Of a stretch of 64,000 nucleotides of DNA, positions 52,408 to 61,309 are shown piece by piece. The stretch lies in assembly GCA_049520515.1 (NCBI GenBank), contig JBEKPS010000002.1, positions 124,001 to 188,000 on the forward strand. Reading direction: 5' to 3'. A program made the translations under genes and the position numbers. The notes below the pieces were generated by a model. That model was not told where the DNA came from. It saw only the letters and a list, made by a program, of their open reading frames with translations, and did no database searches. Numbering within the stretch: position 1 is the stretch's first letter; each line of letters begins with the position of its first letter. This DNA is from JAFAMS01 sp049520515. Lineage in GTDB: Bacteria; Vulcanimicrobiota; Vulcanimicrobiia; Vulcanimicrobiales; Vulcanimicrobiaceae.

Positions 52408-52713
52408 GTGATAGGTAAGCCTTTGGGCGATCGCGTGGTCGTCGAACATGTCGAGCAGGCCGACAAATCGGCCGGCGGTGTGTTCCTACCCGACACGGCC
52501 AAAGAGAAGCCCCAAGAGGGCAAAGTCATTGCCGTTGGTAGTGGCCGCATTCTTGATAACGGCACCAAGGTCCCGATGGATTTGAAAGTCGGCGACCGCA
52601 TTTTGTATTCAAAGTACTCGGGCTCCGAAGTCAAAATCGAGGGCAAAGAGTACCTCATCATCTCTGAAAAGGACGTGCTCTTGATTCTGAGCGGCGTCCC
52701 GGCGGGGGTGTAA
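52408..52713 (+). CDS. groES: Co-chaperonin GroES
   Basis: 101 residues from GTG 52408, with GGGAGGA four to ten bases upstream, which decides this start over a much longer in-frame extension. KPLGDRVVVEHVEQADKSAG, VFLPDTAKEKPQEGKVIAVG and DRILYSKYSGSEVKIEG are standard GroES. It caps GroEL. Nine bases separate it from groEL. Confidence 0.95.
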   Translation: MIGKPLGDRVVVEHVEQADKSAGGVFLPDTAKEKPQEGKVIAVGSGRILDNGTKVPMDLKVGDRILYSKYSGSEVKIEGKEYLIISEKDVLLILSGVPAGV

Positions 52714-52722
52714 GAAAGAAAC

Positions 52723-54366
52723 ATGGCAGCTAAAGAACTCGTATTTGATGAGAGCGCGCGTCGCGCGCTCGAGCGCGGCGCGAACATTCTCGCCGACGCG
52801 GTCCGCGTAACACTCGGACCCAAAGGACGCAATGTCGTCCTTGACAAGAAGTTCGGTTCTCCGACCATCACCAACGACGGTGTGACGATCGCCAAGGAGA
52901 TCGAGCTTCCTAACACGTTTGAAAACATGGGCGCGCAGCTCGTCAAAGAAGTTGCGTCCAAGACGAACGACATCGCCGGCGACGGCACGACGACCGCGAC
53001 GGTACTCGCGCAAGCGATCATCCGCGAAGGTCTGCGCAACGTCACCGCTGGTTCGAACCCGCTCCAAATCAAAAAGGGCATCGACGAAGCGGTTGAGATG
53101 ACCGTCAAAGAGATGGAAAAGCTCGTCCAAAAGGTCGACACGCGCGAGAAGATTGCGAACGTCGCATCGATTTCGGCGAACGACAAAGAGATCGGCGAAC
53201 TGATCGCAATCGCGATGGAGAAAGTCGGCAAAGACGGCGTCATCACGGTTGAAGAGTCGAAGTCGATGAAGACTGAAGTCGAGACCAAAGACGGCATGCA
53301 GTTCGACAAGGGCTACATCTCGCCGTACATGGTCACGGACTCAGAGCGGATGGAAGCGACGCTGAGCGATCCGTATCTTCTGATCACCGAGCGCAAGATC
53401 ACGGCAATCGCCGACATCCTGCCGCTCCTCGAGAAGATCGTTCAAGTTCAGAAGCCGCTCGTCATCATCGCGGAAGATGTCGAAGGTGAGGCGCTTGCGA
53501 CGCTCGTCGTCAACAAGCTCCGCGGAACGTTCACGTCAGTTGCGGTTAAGGCGCCTGGCTTCGGCGATCGCCGCAAGGAAATGCTCAAGGACATCGCCAC
53601 CCTCACGGGCGGTACGGTCATCAGCGAAGAGCTTGGTCTCAAGCTCGACAAGGTGACGCCGGATCTGCTCGGTCAAGCCAAGACGGTCAAAATCACCAAG
53701 GAAGAGACCACGATCGTCGACGGCGCAGGCAAGAGCGATGCAATCAAAGGCCGCATCGAGATGATCAAGCGTCAGATCGATGAGACCGACAGCGATTTCG
53801 ATCGCGAGAAGCTGCAAGAGCGTCTTGCCAAGCTCTCGGGCGGCGTCGCCGTGATCCAAGTCGGTGCAGCTACCGAAACCGAACTCAAAGAGAAGAAGCA
53901 TCGTATCGAGGATGCGCTCTCTGCAACGCGTGCAGCGGTGCAAGAAGGCATGATCCCCGGCGGCGGTGCCTCACTCATCCACGCGCTCAAAGAGCTCGAC
54001 AAGAAAGTCGCGACTCTTGCCGGTGGCGAGCAACGGATCGGCTTCGACATCATCCGTCGTGCGCTCGAAGAGCCCACGCGGCAGATTGCGGAGAACGCCG
54101 GCTTCGAAGGCAGTGTTGAAGTCAACCGCGTCAAGCAGTCGAAAGTCCCGATGGGATTCGATGCGATGACCGGCGAGATCGTCGACATGTTCAAGGCAGG
54201 CATCGTTGAGCCGTTCAAGGTCACGCGTTCGGCACTGCAAAACGCAGCGTCGATCGGTTCGCTGATCCTGACGACGGAAACGCTGATTGCCGACAAGCCC
54301 GAACCCAAGAAAGACGCCGGTGGTCCTCCAGGCGGCGGCATGGGCGGCTACGACGGAATGATGTAA
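52723..54366 (+). CDS. groEL: Chaperonin GroEL
   Basis: 547 residues. LGPKGRNVVLDKKFGSPTIT, NDIAGDGTTTATVLAQAI and the ATP-binding aspartates are conserved, and VQEGMIPGGGASLIHAL lies in the C-terminal equatorial part. The tail ends in GGGMGGYDGMM, the Gly-Met repeat of housekeeping GroEL. Followed by a clear terminator, so groES-groEL form a two-gene unit. Confidence 0.96.
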   Translation: MAAKELVFDESARRALERGANILADAVRVTLGPKGRNVVLDKKFGSPTITNDGVTIAKEIELPNTFENMGAQLVKEVASKTNDIAGDGTTTATVLAQAIIREGLRNVTAGSNPLQIKKGIDEAVEMTVKEMEKLVQKVDTREKIANVASISANDKEIGELIAIAMEKVGKDGVITVEESKSMKTEVETKDGMQFDKGYISPYMVTDSERMEATLSDPYLLITERKITAIADILPLLEKIVQVQKPLVIIAEDVEGEALATLVVNKLRGTFTSVAVKAPGFGDRRKEMLKDIATLTGGTVISEELGLKLDKVTPDLLGQAKTVKITKEETTIVDGAGKSDAIKGRIEMIKRQIDETDSDFDREKLQERLAKLSGGVAVIQVGAATETELKEKKHRIEDALSATRAAVQEGMIPGGGASLIHALKELDKKVATLAGGEQRIGFDIIRRALEEPTRQIAENAGFEGSVEVNRVKQSKVPMGFDAMTGEIVDMFKAGIVEPFKVTRSALQNAASIGSLILTTETLIADKPEPKKDAGGPPGGGMGGYDGMM

Positions 54367-54390
54367 TCTCGCGCCAGCGAGAACATCGAA

Positions 54391-54420
54391 GAGCCTCCGA
54401 GAAATCGGGGGCTCTTTTAT
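54391..54420 (+). terminator. Rho-independent terminator of groESL
   Basis: GAGCCTCCG and CGGGGGCTC pair around a short loop and are followed by TTTTATTT. It lies 25 bases after the groEL stop. Its T-run reaches the end of the convergent MarR-GNAT gene. Confidence 0.8.
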
Positions 54421-55344
54421 TTACGTGCTGAGCGGTAGCTCCCACCATTCATCGAAGTGATCGCTGCCGAACGCGTGCGTCTTCGTCGATTCGATCAATG
54501 TGAATCCGGCTTGGTCGTAGATCTTGCGCGCCGCGGATAAGATGTCGATCGTCCACAACAACATCTTCGAATATCGGCATTGGCGCGCGAAACGTATGCA
54601 CTCGTCGACGAGGCGATGTCCGATCCCAAGCCCCCGCGCTTCGGGGTCGACGATCAGCATGCGCAATTGCGCGACGTTATCGCCCTTGTCGAATAGGAAC
54701 ACGCTGCCGACGTTGCGTCCGTTGCGTTCGGCAATCCAACAGCGTTCGCGCTTCGGGTTGAAGTCGCGAATGAATTTCGCGGTCGTGTCGGCGACGTATG
54801 CTTCGAACGTAATGTCCCAACCGTATTCTTGTGCGTAGAGCGCACCGTGACGCGAGATCACCCAACCCATATCGCCGGGTTGATGCGAACGAATGATGTA
54901 CGGCTCGCTGGCAGTAGGCGAGAACGCCACTTGTATCTCGCGCATCGCAGCGATCGCGCGTTCTTGGTCGCGTTCGGGAATCTCATCGAGCATTGCGGTG
55001 ACTTCCGCGATTTGGCGCTCTTGCAGCGGGGCGAAGGCTTGGCCGCCGCGCGGCGTCAGGGTGAGGATCGTTTGCCGTCCGTCCGTTTGCGATTGCCGCC
55101 GGCTGACGAGACCCTTCGAAGCGAACCGCTGCAAGATACGGCTGAGGTACCCCGGGTCCAAATCCAGGTCCCCGCAGAGCTCCGCTGCCGTTGTAGCCTT
55201 CCGATGAGCAAGCTCGTATAACACGCGTGCCTCGGTAAGCGAGAACTTGCTCAGGAGGACGGGGCCGCGCAGTAGGCCCATTTGCTTGGTGTAGAAGCGG
55301 TTGAAGCTCCGAACCGCCGCTATCTTCGTATTTCCGGCAGTCAC
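54421..55344 (-). CDS. MarR-type regulator fused to a GNAT acetyltransferase
   Basis: 307 residues from GTG 55344. Residues about 5-145 are a MarR winged helix (ARVLYELAHRKATTAAELCG, YLSRILQRFASKGLVSR, LTPRGGQAF). Residues about 155-305 are a GNAT domain with the acetyl-CoA loop VDPEARGLGIGHRLVDECI. This fusion is a recurring family of unknown substrate. A palindrome in its own promoter suggests autoregulation. Confidence 0.88.
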   Translation of the reverse strand: MTAGNTKIAAVRSFNRFYTKQMGLLRGPVLLSKFSLTEARVLYELAHRKATTAAELCGDLDLDPGYLSRILQRFASKGLVSRRQSQTDGRQTILTLTPRGGQAFAPLQERQIAEVTAMLDEIPERDQERAIAAMREIQVAFSPTASEPYIIRSHQPGDMGWVISRHGALYAQEYGWDITFEAYVADTTAKFIRDFNPKRERCWIAERNGRNVGSVFLFDKGDNVAQLRMLIVDPEARGLGIGHRLVDECIRFARQCRYSKMLLWTIDILSAARKIYDQAGFTLIESTKTHAFGSDHFDEWWELPLST

Positions 55345-55355
55345 TGACTAAATTG

Positions 55356-55371
55356 TCAACTATTTAATTGA
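55356..55371. promoter_or_regulatory. AT-rich palindrome between divergent regulators, possible MarR operator
   Basis: TCAA-CTATTTAA-TTGA lies 12 bases upstream of the MarR-GNAT start and is flanked by TTG and CAA, as MarR-type sites often are. It is in the only AT-rich stretch of this gap. Confidence 0.4.
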
Positions 55372-55453
55372 TGTAGTCAAGTATCCGGAATCACCTCGTC
55401 TACGTCGAATTCTGTCGACAGTTTGTTCGTCCCCACGAAAGCTCGGTGTGTGT

Positions 55454-56308
55454 ATGCCCAAAGCCCCCCACCGTGCGCTCCTCACGGATTTTCTGAAATC
55501 CAGGCGCGCGCGGTTGAGGCCTGATGATGTTGGTCTGCCTAATGGAGACGTCCGGGCGAGACGGACACCCGGGCTGCGGCGCGCCGAGGTTGCGCGACTC
55601 GCAGACATCAGTACCGAGTGGTACACGCTGTTCGAAATGGGACGCGATCGCGCGATGACGCAACGCATCATCGAGCCGGTCGCACGAGCATTGCGATTAA
55701 ATCGCGTCGAGCGCGACTACGTGTACACGCTCGTGCGCGCGGAACCACCGCCCCCGCGCGGTGTTCGGCCCATCCATCCATCCCTTGAATACTCCCTGAA
55801 GCATACGCACGAAGCCGCAGTGCTCATCTACGATCCTTGGTTGACTCGCGTTCGCGCCAACGGCGTTGCGGAGAAAGTATTCTTACACGGCAATGACGAG
55901 TGGGTCGCACGCAACGTCGTCTGGCGAACGTTCAAAGATGATGCGTTGCGTAAATTAATGGGCAGCGCTTGGGAAGAGCACACGCGATATAATTTGGGAC
56001 TTTTCCGGCGAGCACTCGCTCGCGATCCGGAAAGTCCGGCCGCAAAGCTGGTGTTAGACGCGCTTCGCGGTCAGCCGGATTTCGAACGCTTGTGGGCCGC
56101 GCATGACGTGTGCTCGTTCGACGAGCTCAACCAGGAGAACCTGACGAAACCGTACTCGATAACGCATCCGACATACGGTCAATTAGCCGTGCACGCGTTG
56201 GTTTTTCCCGTGGGCGGATGGCCCGGAGCGCACACTCGCTACCTTACGCCTGCCGACGATGCAACGTTCGAAGCGTTTCGTATCGCGAGCGGGGGCTATA
56301 CCTTCTAG
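55454..56308 (+). CDS. XRE-family regulator with MmyB-like ligand-binding domain
   Basis: 284 residues from ATG 55454; GTG 55448 would add two. Residues about 10-95 hold a helix-turn-helix with RRTPGLRRAEVARLADISTE and WYTLFEMGRD, the hallmark of this actinobacterial-type family. The rest (about 105-280, LEYSLKHTHEAAVLIYDPWL, ending in LTPADDATFEAF) is the MmyB-like sensor domain known to bind fatty acids in one structure. It is divergent from the MarR-GNAT gene and probably controls nearby oxidoreductase or hydrolase genes. Confidence 0.88.
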   Translation: MPKAPHRALLTDFLKSRRARLRPDDVGLPNGDVRARRTPGLRRAEVARLADISTEWYTLFEMGRDRAMTQRIIEPVARALRLNRVERDYVYTLVRAEPPPPRGVRPIHPSLEYSLKHTHEAAVLIYDPWLTRVRANGVAEKVFLHGNDEWVARNVVWRTFKDDALRKLMGSAWEEHTRYNLGLFRRALARDPESPAAKLVLDALRGQPDFERLWAAHDVCSFDELNQENLTKPYSITHPTYGQLAVHALVFPVGGWPGAHTRYLTPADDATFEAFRIASGGYTF

Positions 56309-56532
56309 TCTTCTTCCGCGGCGCGTTCGGGCGTGCTCTTGCCGCGCGATTCATCCCACAACGCTTTGTCGAGCGACGCCATACCGCGATCGGTCGTCTT
56401 CGGATCTTCGAGGATGCCCGTCAGCGGTGAGCGTTGCGGATCTTTCTTCGCACGCGGCTTGCCTGCATAGCGGCCATTCTTGTTTTCGTCGGGGTTCCGC
56501 ATGGGAAAGCCGTTCCCGGTCCGGCTGGGCAC
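56305..56532 (-). CDS. Small hypothetical protein, 75 residues
   Basis: A charged, Pro- and Lys-rich frame (NPDENKNGRYAGKPRAKKD, ending ERAAEED) without cysteines or hydrophobic segments, probably disordered. It lies just downstream of the haloacetate dehalogenase-like gene on the same strand and overlaps the end of the XRE gene by four bases. The composition and the codon-like third-position pattern favour a real gene, with no known family. Confidence 0.45.
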   Translation of the reverse strand: MPSRTGNGFPMRNPDENKNGRYAGKPRAKKDPQRSPLTGILEDPKTTDRGMASLDKALWDESRGKSTPERAAEED

Positions 56533-56537
56533 GAAAC

Positions 56538-57425
56538 CTATGCTTGGCTTTTTAAGAACGCAAGCAAACGCTCTGCGGTCTGCTCGGGAACTTCTTCGGC
56601 GAGATAGTGTCCCGAGGGCAGCGCTTCACCACGGACGTCGTTAGCGCGTTGCTTCCACAGCGCGATCGGGTCGAACATACGGTGCACGACGCCCTTCGAA
56701 CCCCACAGCGCTAAAAGCGGTGCTTCGACTTTTTTGCCGCCGTCCGCGTCGTCGTGTTCGATGTCGATGGTCGCCGCAGCGCGATAATCTTCGCAGCTCG
56801 CGTGGATCGTCTTTGGATCCTTGAAACAACGAATGTATTCGTCGAGTGCTTCAGGCGCGAAGATCTCCGCGGCGAGGCCGCGTGACCATGCGCGCATTTT
56901 CTCGCGCACGTAGTATTCCGGATCGGCGCCGATCAAGCGCTCCGGATAGTCGAACGGCTGCGCCAAGAAATACCAATGATAGTACGCCATTGCGAATTCA
57001 AAGGTCGTCGGCTTGAACATCTCGCGCGTCGGCGCGATGTCGAGCACGGCAATGCGCTCGACAGCGCCTGGATGATCGAGCGCCATGCGGTGCGACACGC
57101 GCCCGCCGCGATCGTGTCCCGCGACCGAAAAGCGCGCGTAGCCGAGCGAACGCATGGCGGCAACCTGATCGTTCGCGGTCGAACGTTTTGAGTAGACGAG
57201 ATGCGCTGTGTCGCTCGGCGGCTTATCGCTGTCGCCGTATCCACGCAAATCGGCTGCGACGACGGTGAAGTGCTTTGCGAGCACCGGCGCGACTTTGTGC
57301 CACATGACATGCGACTGCGGATAGCCGTGCAAGAGCAGCAGCGGTGGACCGCTCCCGCCGACGACTGCATTGATCTCGAGACCGTCCGCGCCAGGGAGGC
57401 GCCGTGTTGCGAAGCCTTCGAACAT
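56538..57425 (-). CDS. Alpha/beta hydrolase, haloacetate dehalogenase-like
   Basis: 295 residues from ATG 57425. The oxyanion loop is in LLLLHGYPQSHVMWHK, the nucleophile Asp in VAGHDRGGRVSHRMALDHP, and the catalytic His in LPSGHYLAEEVPE. HDRGG with RVSHRMALDHP is the form seen in fluoroacetate dehalogenases, so cleavage of a carbon-halogen bond or a related substrate is likely. The start codon is six bases from that of the divergent hydrolase. Confidence 0.85.
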   Translation of the reverse strand: MFEGFATRRLPGADGLEINAVVGGSGPPLLLLHGYPQSHVMWHKVAPVLAKHFTVVAADLRGYGDSDKPPSDTAHLVYSKRSTANDQVAAMRSLGYARFSVAGHDRGGRVSHRMALDHPGAVERIAVLDIAPTREMFKPTTFEFAMAYYHWYFLAQPFDYPERLIGADPEYYVREKMRAWSRGLAAEIFAPEALDEYIRCFKDPKTIHASCEDYRAAATIDIEHDDADGGKKVEAPLLALWGSKGVVHRMFDPIALWKQRANDVRGEALPSGHYLAEEVPEQTAERLLAFLKSQA

Positions 57426-57431
57426 AACGGC

Positions 57432-58250
57432 ATGCGCGTTATCGGAGGCGGCGGCGCCGCCCTGCACGTTGTCGACGAAGGCAACCCCGCAGGTCCTCCG
57501 ATTCTCTTCATCCACGGCTACTGCCAGTCGACGTTTGCCTGGCGTAAGCAGTTCGGGAGCGATCTCGCGCGCGATTTTCGGTTGATCGCCTTCGATTTGC
57601 GCGGGCACGGCGAGTCCGATAAGCCCGCTGAACCTGCAGCGTACACGGATTCACAGCTGTGGGCCGACGATGTCGCCGCCGTCATCGAGACGCTGAAGTT
57701 GCAAAACGTGACGCTCGCCGGCTGGTCCTACGGCGGCTACGTCATCTCGGATTATCTGCGTTTCTATGGAACCGATCGCGTGTCCGCGGTCGCGTTCGTT
57801 TGCGCGTTGACGCTCAAAGGAGGCGAGAAGGCCCGCGGATTCACCGGCGCACGCTTCGCAGAGCTCTTCCCTGCGCTGTTCTCGACCGATCGCGACGTGC
57901 TTCGACCGGCAATGGCGCGTTTCGTTGACATGTGCGTTGCCGACCCGGCGGTCATCCCGGAAAACGATCGCGTCAGGTTGCTCGACATCGGCGAACAGTG
58001 CTCGGCCGTCGCGCGCGAATCGACGGGGCGTCGGAAGCTCGACAACGACGACATACTGCAGCGATTGCAGATTCCGGTCTTGTGCGTGCACGGCGATCAG
58101 GACGCAATCGTGACGGTTGCATCTTCCGAGCACAACGCGCGTACAATACCCGGGGCGCGGCTTTCGATGTACCCGGGAATCGGGCACTCGCCGTTCTTTG
58201 AAGACACCGATCGTTTCAATCGAGAGCTAATGGAGCTCGCTCGTACGTGA
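57432..58250 (+). CDS. Alpha/beta hydrolase, Ser nucleophile
   Basis: 272 residues from ATG 57432. ILFIHGYCQSTFAWRKQFG, DLRGHGESDKP, the nucleophile Ser in LAGWSYGGYVIS, and the catalytic Asp and His in VHGDQDAIV and GIGHSPFFED form a complete triad. It resembles esterase and haloperoxidase-like hydrolases. It overlaps the MFS gene by four bases and is divergent from the dehalogenase-like gene. Confidence 0.87.
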   Translation: MRVIGGGGAALHVVDEGNPAGPPILFIHGYCQSTFAWRKQFGSDLARDFRLIAFDLRGHGESDKPAEPAAYTDSQLWADDVAAVIETLKLQNVTLAGWSYGGYVISDYLRFYGTDRVSAVAFVCALTLKGGEKARGFTGARFAELFPALFSTDRDVLRPAMARFVDMCVADPAVIPENDRVRLLDIGEQCSAVARESTGRRKLDNDDILQRLQIPVLCVHGDQDAIVTVASSEHNARTIPGARLSMYPGIGHSPFFEDTDRFNRELMELART

Positions 58251-59395
58251 AGAACAAGGCGCTGCGCTTCGTCTTTCTGATGGGGCTCGTCAATCTGTTC
58301 GCCGACATGGTGTACGAAGGCGGACGTGGCGAGGTTGGCGCGCTATTGGGTTCGCTTGGCGCGAGCGGCTTCACGGTCGGTGTCGTTGCGGGAGGCGGTG
58401 AATTAATCGGCTACGCCGTGCGCTCGATTGCGGGCGCGATTGCCGATCGCACCGGAAAATATTGGATCGATATTTGGGCCGGTTATTTCATCAATCAGCT
58501 CTGCGTCCCGGCGCTCGCGCTTGCAGGCAGCTGGCCGGCGGCCGCGGGTCTCGTCGTCGGCGAGCGGTTCGGTCGCGGTGTGCGTCGCCCGGCGACAAGC
58601 GGACTCATCGCAGAAGCCGGACGACAGCTCGGCCGTCGCGGTTGGGCGTTTGGAATGAACGAAGCGATGGATCAAACCGGCGCTACGATTGGTCCGCTGC
58701 TGCTCGCCATCGGCATCGCGCACTCAGGGATTCGTCTCGGTTACGCAATTCTGCTCGTCCCCGCGATCTGCACGTTCATTGCGCTTGCCGTCGCCCAGGC
58801 CGCGAGCGGCGGATTGACGCCGAGCGTCGGGCGCTCAACGCTGCTCAAGGATCCGGCGATGTTTAAACGTTACGCGATCGGCGGCGCGCTCGTTGCGGCG
58901 GGTTATGTTGATTTCGCGCTGATCGCATTTCGCTTTGCGCGTGATAACGTCGTATCGATTCCCGCGATCTCGATTTGGTTCGCCGTTGCGATGGGCGTCG
59001 CGGCCATCGCGTCGTATTTTCTCGGAACCTGGCTCGACAAATACGGCTCGATCGTCGTCGTTATCTCACTGATCGTTACTGCGGCAGCCTCGCCGCTCGC
59101 TTTTCTTGGAATCGGCGCCTACGCCCAGGCCGGCGTCGTTCTTTGGGGACTGGGCACCGCAGTGCAGGATGCGTTGCTCGTCGCACTAGTTGCGCGCGTG
59201 ATCGGTGAGAAACGCGCGACCGCGTTCGGAATCTACGACACCGTTTTTGGGATAGCGTGGTTCGCGGGCAGTGCCCTGATGGGATTCCTCATCGATCGAT
59301 CGATCGTTGCGCTCGTCTCGTTTTCGGTCATTGCGCAGCTCGCCGCGATCCCGTTCTTCATGGGCGTACGGGCTCAGGAGCCGAGCTTACACTGA
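58247..59395 (+). CDS. Major facilitator superfamily transporter
   Basis: 382 residues from GTG 58247 (GTGA overlap with the hydrolase). About 11-12 hydrophobic segments. FVFLMGLVNLFADMVYEGGR near the start and WAFGMNEAMDQTGATIGPLL match a group of MFS proteins of unknown substrate. Its coupling to the hydrolase gene suggests transport of the substrate or product of that enzyme. Convergent overlap of 22 bases with livK. Confidence 0.87.
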   Translation: MKNKALRFVFLMGLVNLFADMVYEGGRGEVGALLGSLGASGFTVGVVAGGGELIGYAVRSIAGAIADRTGKYWIDIWAGYFINQLCVPALALAGSWPAAAGLVVGERFGRGVRRPATSGLIAEAGRQLGRRGWAFGMNEAMDQTGATIGPLLLAIGIAHSGIRLGYAILLVPAICTFIALAVAQAASGGLTPSVGRSTLLKDPAMFKRYAIGGALVAAGYVDFALIAFRFARDNVVSIPAISIWFAVAMGVAAIASYFLGTWLDKYGSIVVVISLIVTAAASPLAFLGIGAYAQAGVVLWGLGTAVQDALLVALVARVIGEKRATAFGIYDTVFGIAWFAGSALMGFLIDRSIVALVSFSVIAQLAAIPFFMGVRAQEPSLH

Positions 59396-60591
59396 CTCTC
59401 CGACTGCGGAACGGGATACGACGCGGAACCGAGCGTCTCGACGAAATCCCACTGGTTCTGCATCGCTTTCTCGCCTTTTCCGCGCAAGAAGTAATACGGC
59501 TTGATCACCTGGTGATCGAATCCGCGAATCGTTTCGCGCCCGGTTGGGCCGATATAGCTGTAGCCTTGCAAGGCCTTCGCTGCCGCAAGCGGATCGGTTG
59601 ATTTTGCGCGCTCGATTCCGGTGAGCGCGAGCTTGGCTTCGATGTAGGCGCTGGCGCCGACGTAGCCCATCGGCTCACCGTACGCTTTCTGATACGGCTC
59701 GCTGGCTTTGCGCGTTTCGGCGCCCGCGTCGTGCCAATATTGACAGCCGACGTACAAATCTTCCATCGCGGCCGGACCAATGCCCTGATAGTCCAGCAGC
59801 CCGCCGCTCCACACGTATAGTAGCTTCGCGCTGTTCTTGGCGCCGAATTCTTGCGCCGTCTTGATCGTCTTGATCGCATCGCCCCCGAAGTTGAGCAGTG
59901 CGATCACATCCGGCTTCGCCGCGACGGCGGCCGTGACGATCGACGAGTATTCGGTTGCGCCCAGTGGATGATAAGCGTTTCCGATGACCTCGAGATTGTG
60001 TTCCTTTGCGACATCACGCACGTTGCGCAGAAGCGAATCACCGAACACATACGACGGTGTAATTGTGTACCAGCGCTTCGCATTCGGAAAGCGCTTGATA
60101 AACGGATACATCGTCGCGCGAACGGCACCGTAGGTCGGAACGGCCCAGCGAAACGTGTACGAATTGCAGGCGCTGCCGGTCACGTCGTCGGCACCGACAC
60201 TGGTCAGGAACATCGCGTGCTTCTGTCCGCAGACTTGTTCGATCGCAAGTCCAACCGAACTCGAAGCGACGCCGACAAAGTACTTCGCGCTCTCGTGGTC
60301 GATCGCGTCGCTCACTTGTTGAACGCCGACTCCCGGATTCGTTTGGTCGTCGCGGACGATGTAGCGAACGTCGTGTCCGAGCGCTTTACCGCCGGATTCC
60401 GAGAGTGCGAGCTTGATCCCACGGTCCGTGTCGCGGCCGAAGACCGCGTACGCGCCGCTTTCCGGAAAGATGCCGCACAGGGTGACATCGCCTTCGGCGG
60501 CGCTCGCGCGTTGCAACGGCGCTGCGAGTGCCGCACCGGTCACACCGGCTCCGAGCTTGAGTACGTCGCGTCGCGTGAGATGGTGTCGCAT
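59374..60591 (-). CDS. Branched-chain amino acid-type ABC substrate-binding protein
   Basis: 405 residues from ATG 60591, with AGGGAGG upstream. The N-terminus HLTRRDVLKLGAGVTGAALA is a Tat-type signal. The mature part is a type I periplasmic binding fold (VTLCGIFPESGAYAVFGRDT, KYFVGVASSSVGLAIEQV). LivK/UrtA-like proteins feed amino acids, urea or aromatic acids to the Liv permease encoded next to it. CCTCC and GGAGG (60596-60610) can pair around the ribosome binding site and may tune its translation. Confidence 0.9.
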   Translation of the reverse strand: MRHHLTRRDVLKLGAGVTGAALAAPLQRASAAEGDVTLCGIFPESGAYAVFGRDTDRGIKLALSESGGKALGHDVRYIVRDDQTNPGVGVQQVSDAIDHESAKYFVGVASSSVGLAIEQVCGQKHAMFLTSVGADDVTGSACNSYTFRWAVPTYGAVRATMYPFIKRFPNAKRWYTITPSYVFGDSLLRNVRDVAKEHNLEVIGNAYHPLGATEYSSIVTAAVAAKPDVIALLNFGGDAIKTIKTAQEFGAKNSAKLLYVWSGGLLDYQGIGPAAMEDLYVGCQYWHDAGAETRKASEPYQKAYGEPMGYVGASAYIEAKLALTGIERAKSTDPLAAAKALQGYSYIGPTGRETIRGFDHQVIKPYYFLRGKGEKAMQNQWDFVETLGSASYPVPQSESQCKLGS

Positions 60592-60613
60592 GAGTCCTCC
60601 CTTTTGGAGGCCT

Positions 60614-61309
60614 TTATCCCACCCCGAGATAGTTCGCCTGCAGGTCGCTGCGCGTGCGAAGATCGTCGACGGATCCGGCATAGACGAGCTCGCCCGTCTC
60701 CAAAATGTAGACGTGCGACGCCAAGTGCAGCGCAATCGAGACATCTTGCTCGACGAGCAAAATGCTCAAACCCTCCGAACGCATCCGCTCGACCGAATCG
60801 ATGACCGCGTCGACGATCACCGGTGCGAGCCCCTGCGATGGCTCATCGAGCAGCAGCAATTTCGGACCGGTGATAAGTGCGCGAGCGATCGCGAGCATCT
60901 GCTGCTCGCCACCGGAGAGAAAGCGTCCGCGCCGGTTGCGCAGCGCGCGCAATTGCGGGAAGAGCTCGAAGATCCGCTCGAGCGGCCACTTTGTGTTCAC
61001 GTGCTGCGCGATTCGCAAATGTTCGTCGACGGTGAGCTCAGAGAAGACGCGGCGTTCTTCGGGGACGTAGGCAATGCCGGCGTGATTGATCTCGTGCGGC
61101 GTGCGTCCATCGATGCGCGCACCATCGAACGCAATCTCGCCGCTTCGCGCCCGCACGAGCCCCATAATCGTCTTGAGGGTCGTGCTCTTTCCCGCGCCGT
61201 TGCGGCCGAGTAGCGCGACAACCGAACCTTCACCGACCTCGAGGGAAAGATTGCGGACGACGCTCAGATCGCCGTATCCGGCATCGACGTCGCGCAGTAC
61301 GAGGCTCAT
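60614..61309 (-). CDS. livF: Branched-chain amino acid ABC transporter ATPase LivF
   Basis: 231 residues. Walker A VVALLGRNGAGKSTTLKTIM, signature FLSGGEQQMLAIARALI and Walker B LLLLDEPSQGLAPVIVDAV are intact, and the ending with YAGSVDDL is LivF-like. It overlaps livG by four bases. Confidence 0.93.
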   Translation of the reverse strand: MSLVLRDVDAGYGDLSVVRNLSLEVGEGSVVALLGRNGAGKSTTLKTIMGLVRARSGEIAFDGARIDGRTPHEINHAGIAYVPEERRVFSELTVDEHLRIAQHVNTKWPLERIFELFPQLRALRNRRGRFLSGGEQQMLAIARALITGPKLLLLDEPSQGLAPVIVDAVIDSVERMRSEGLSILLVEQDVSIALHLASHVYILETGELVYAGSVDDLRTRSDLQANYLGVG

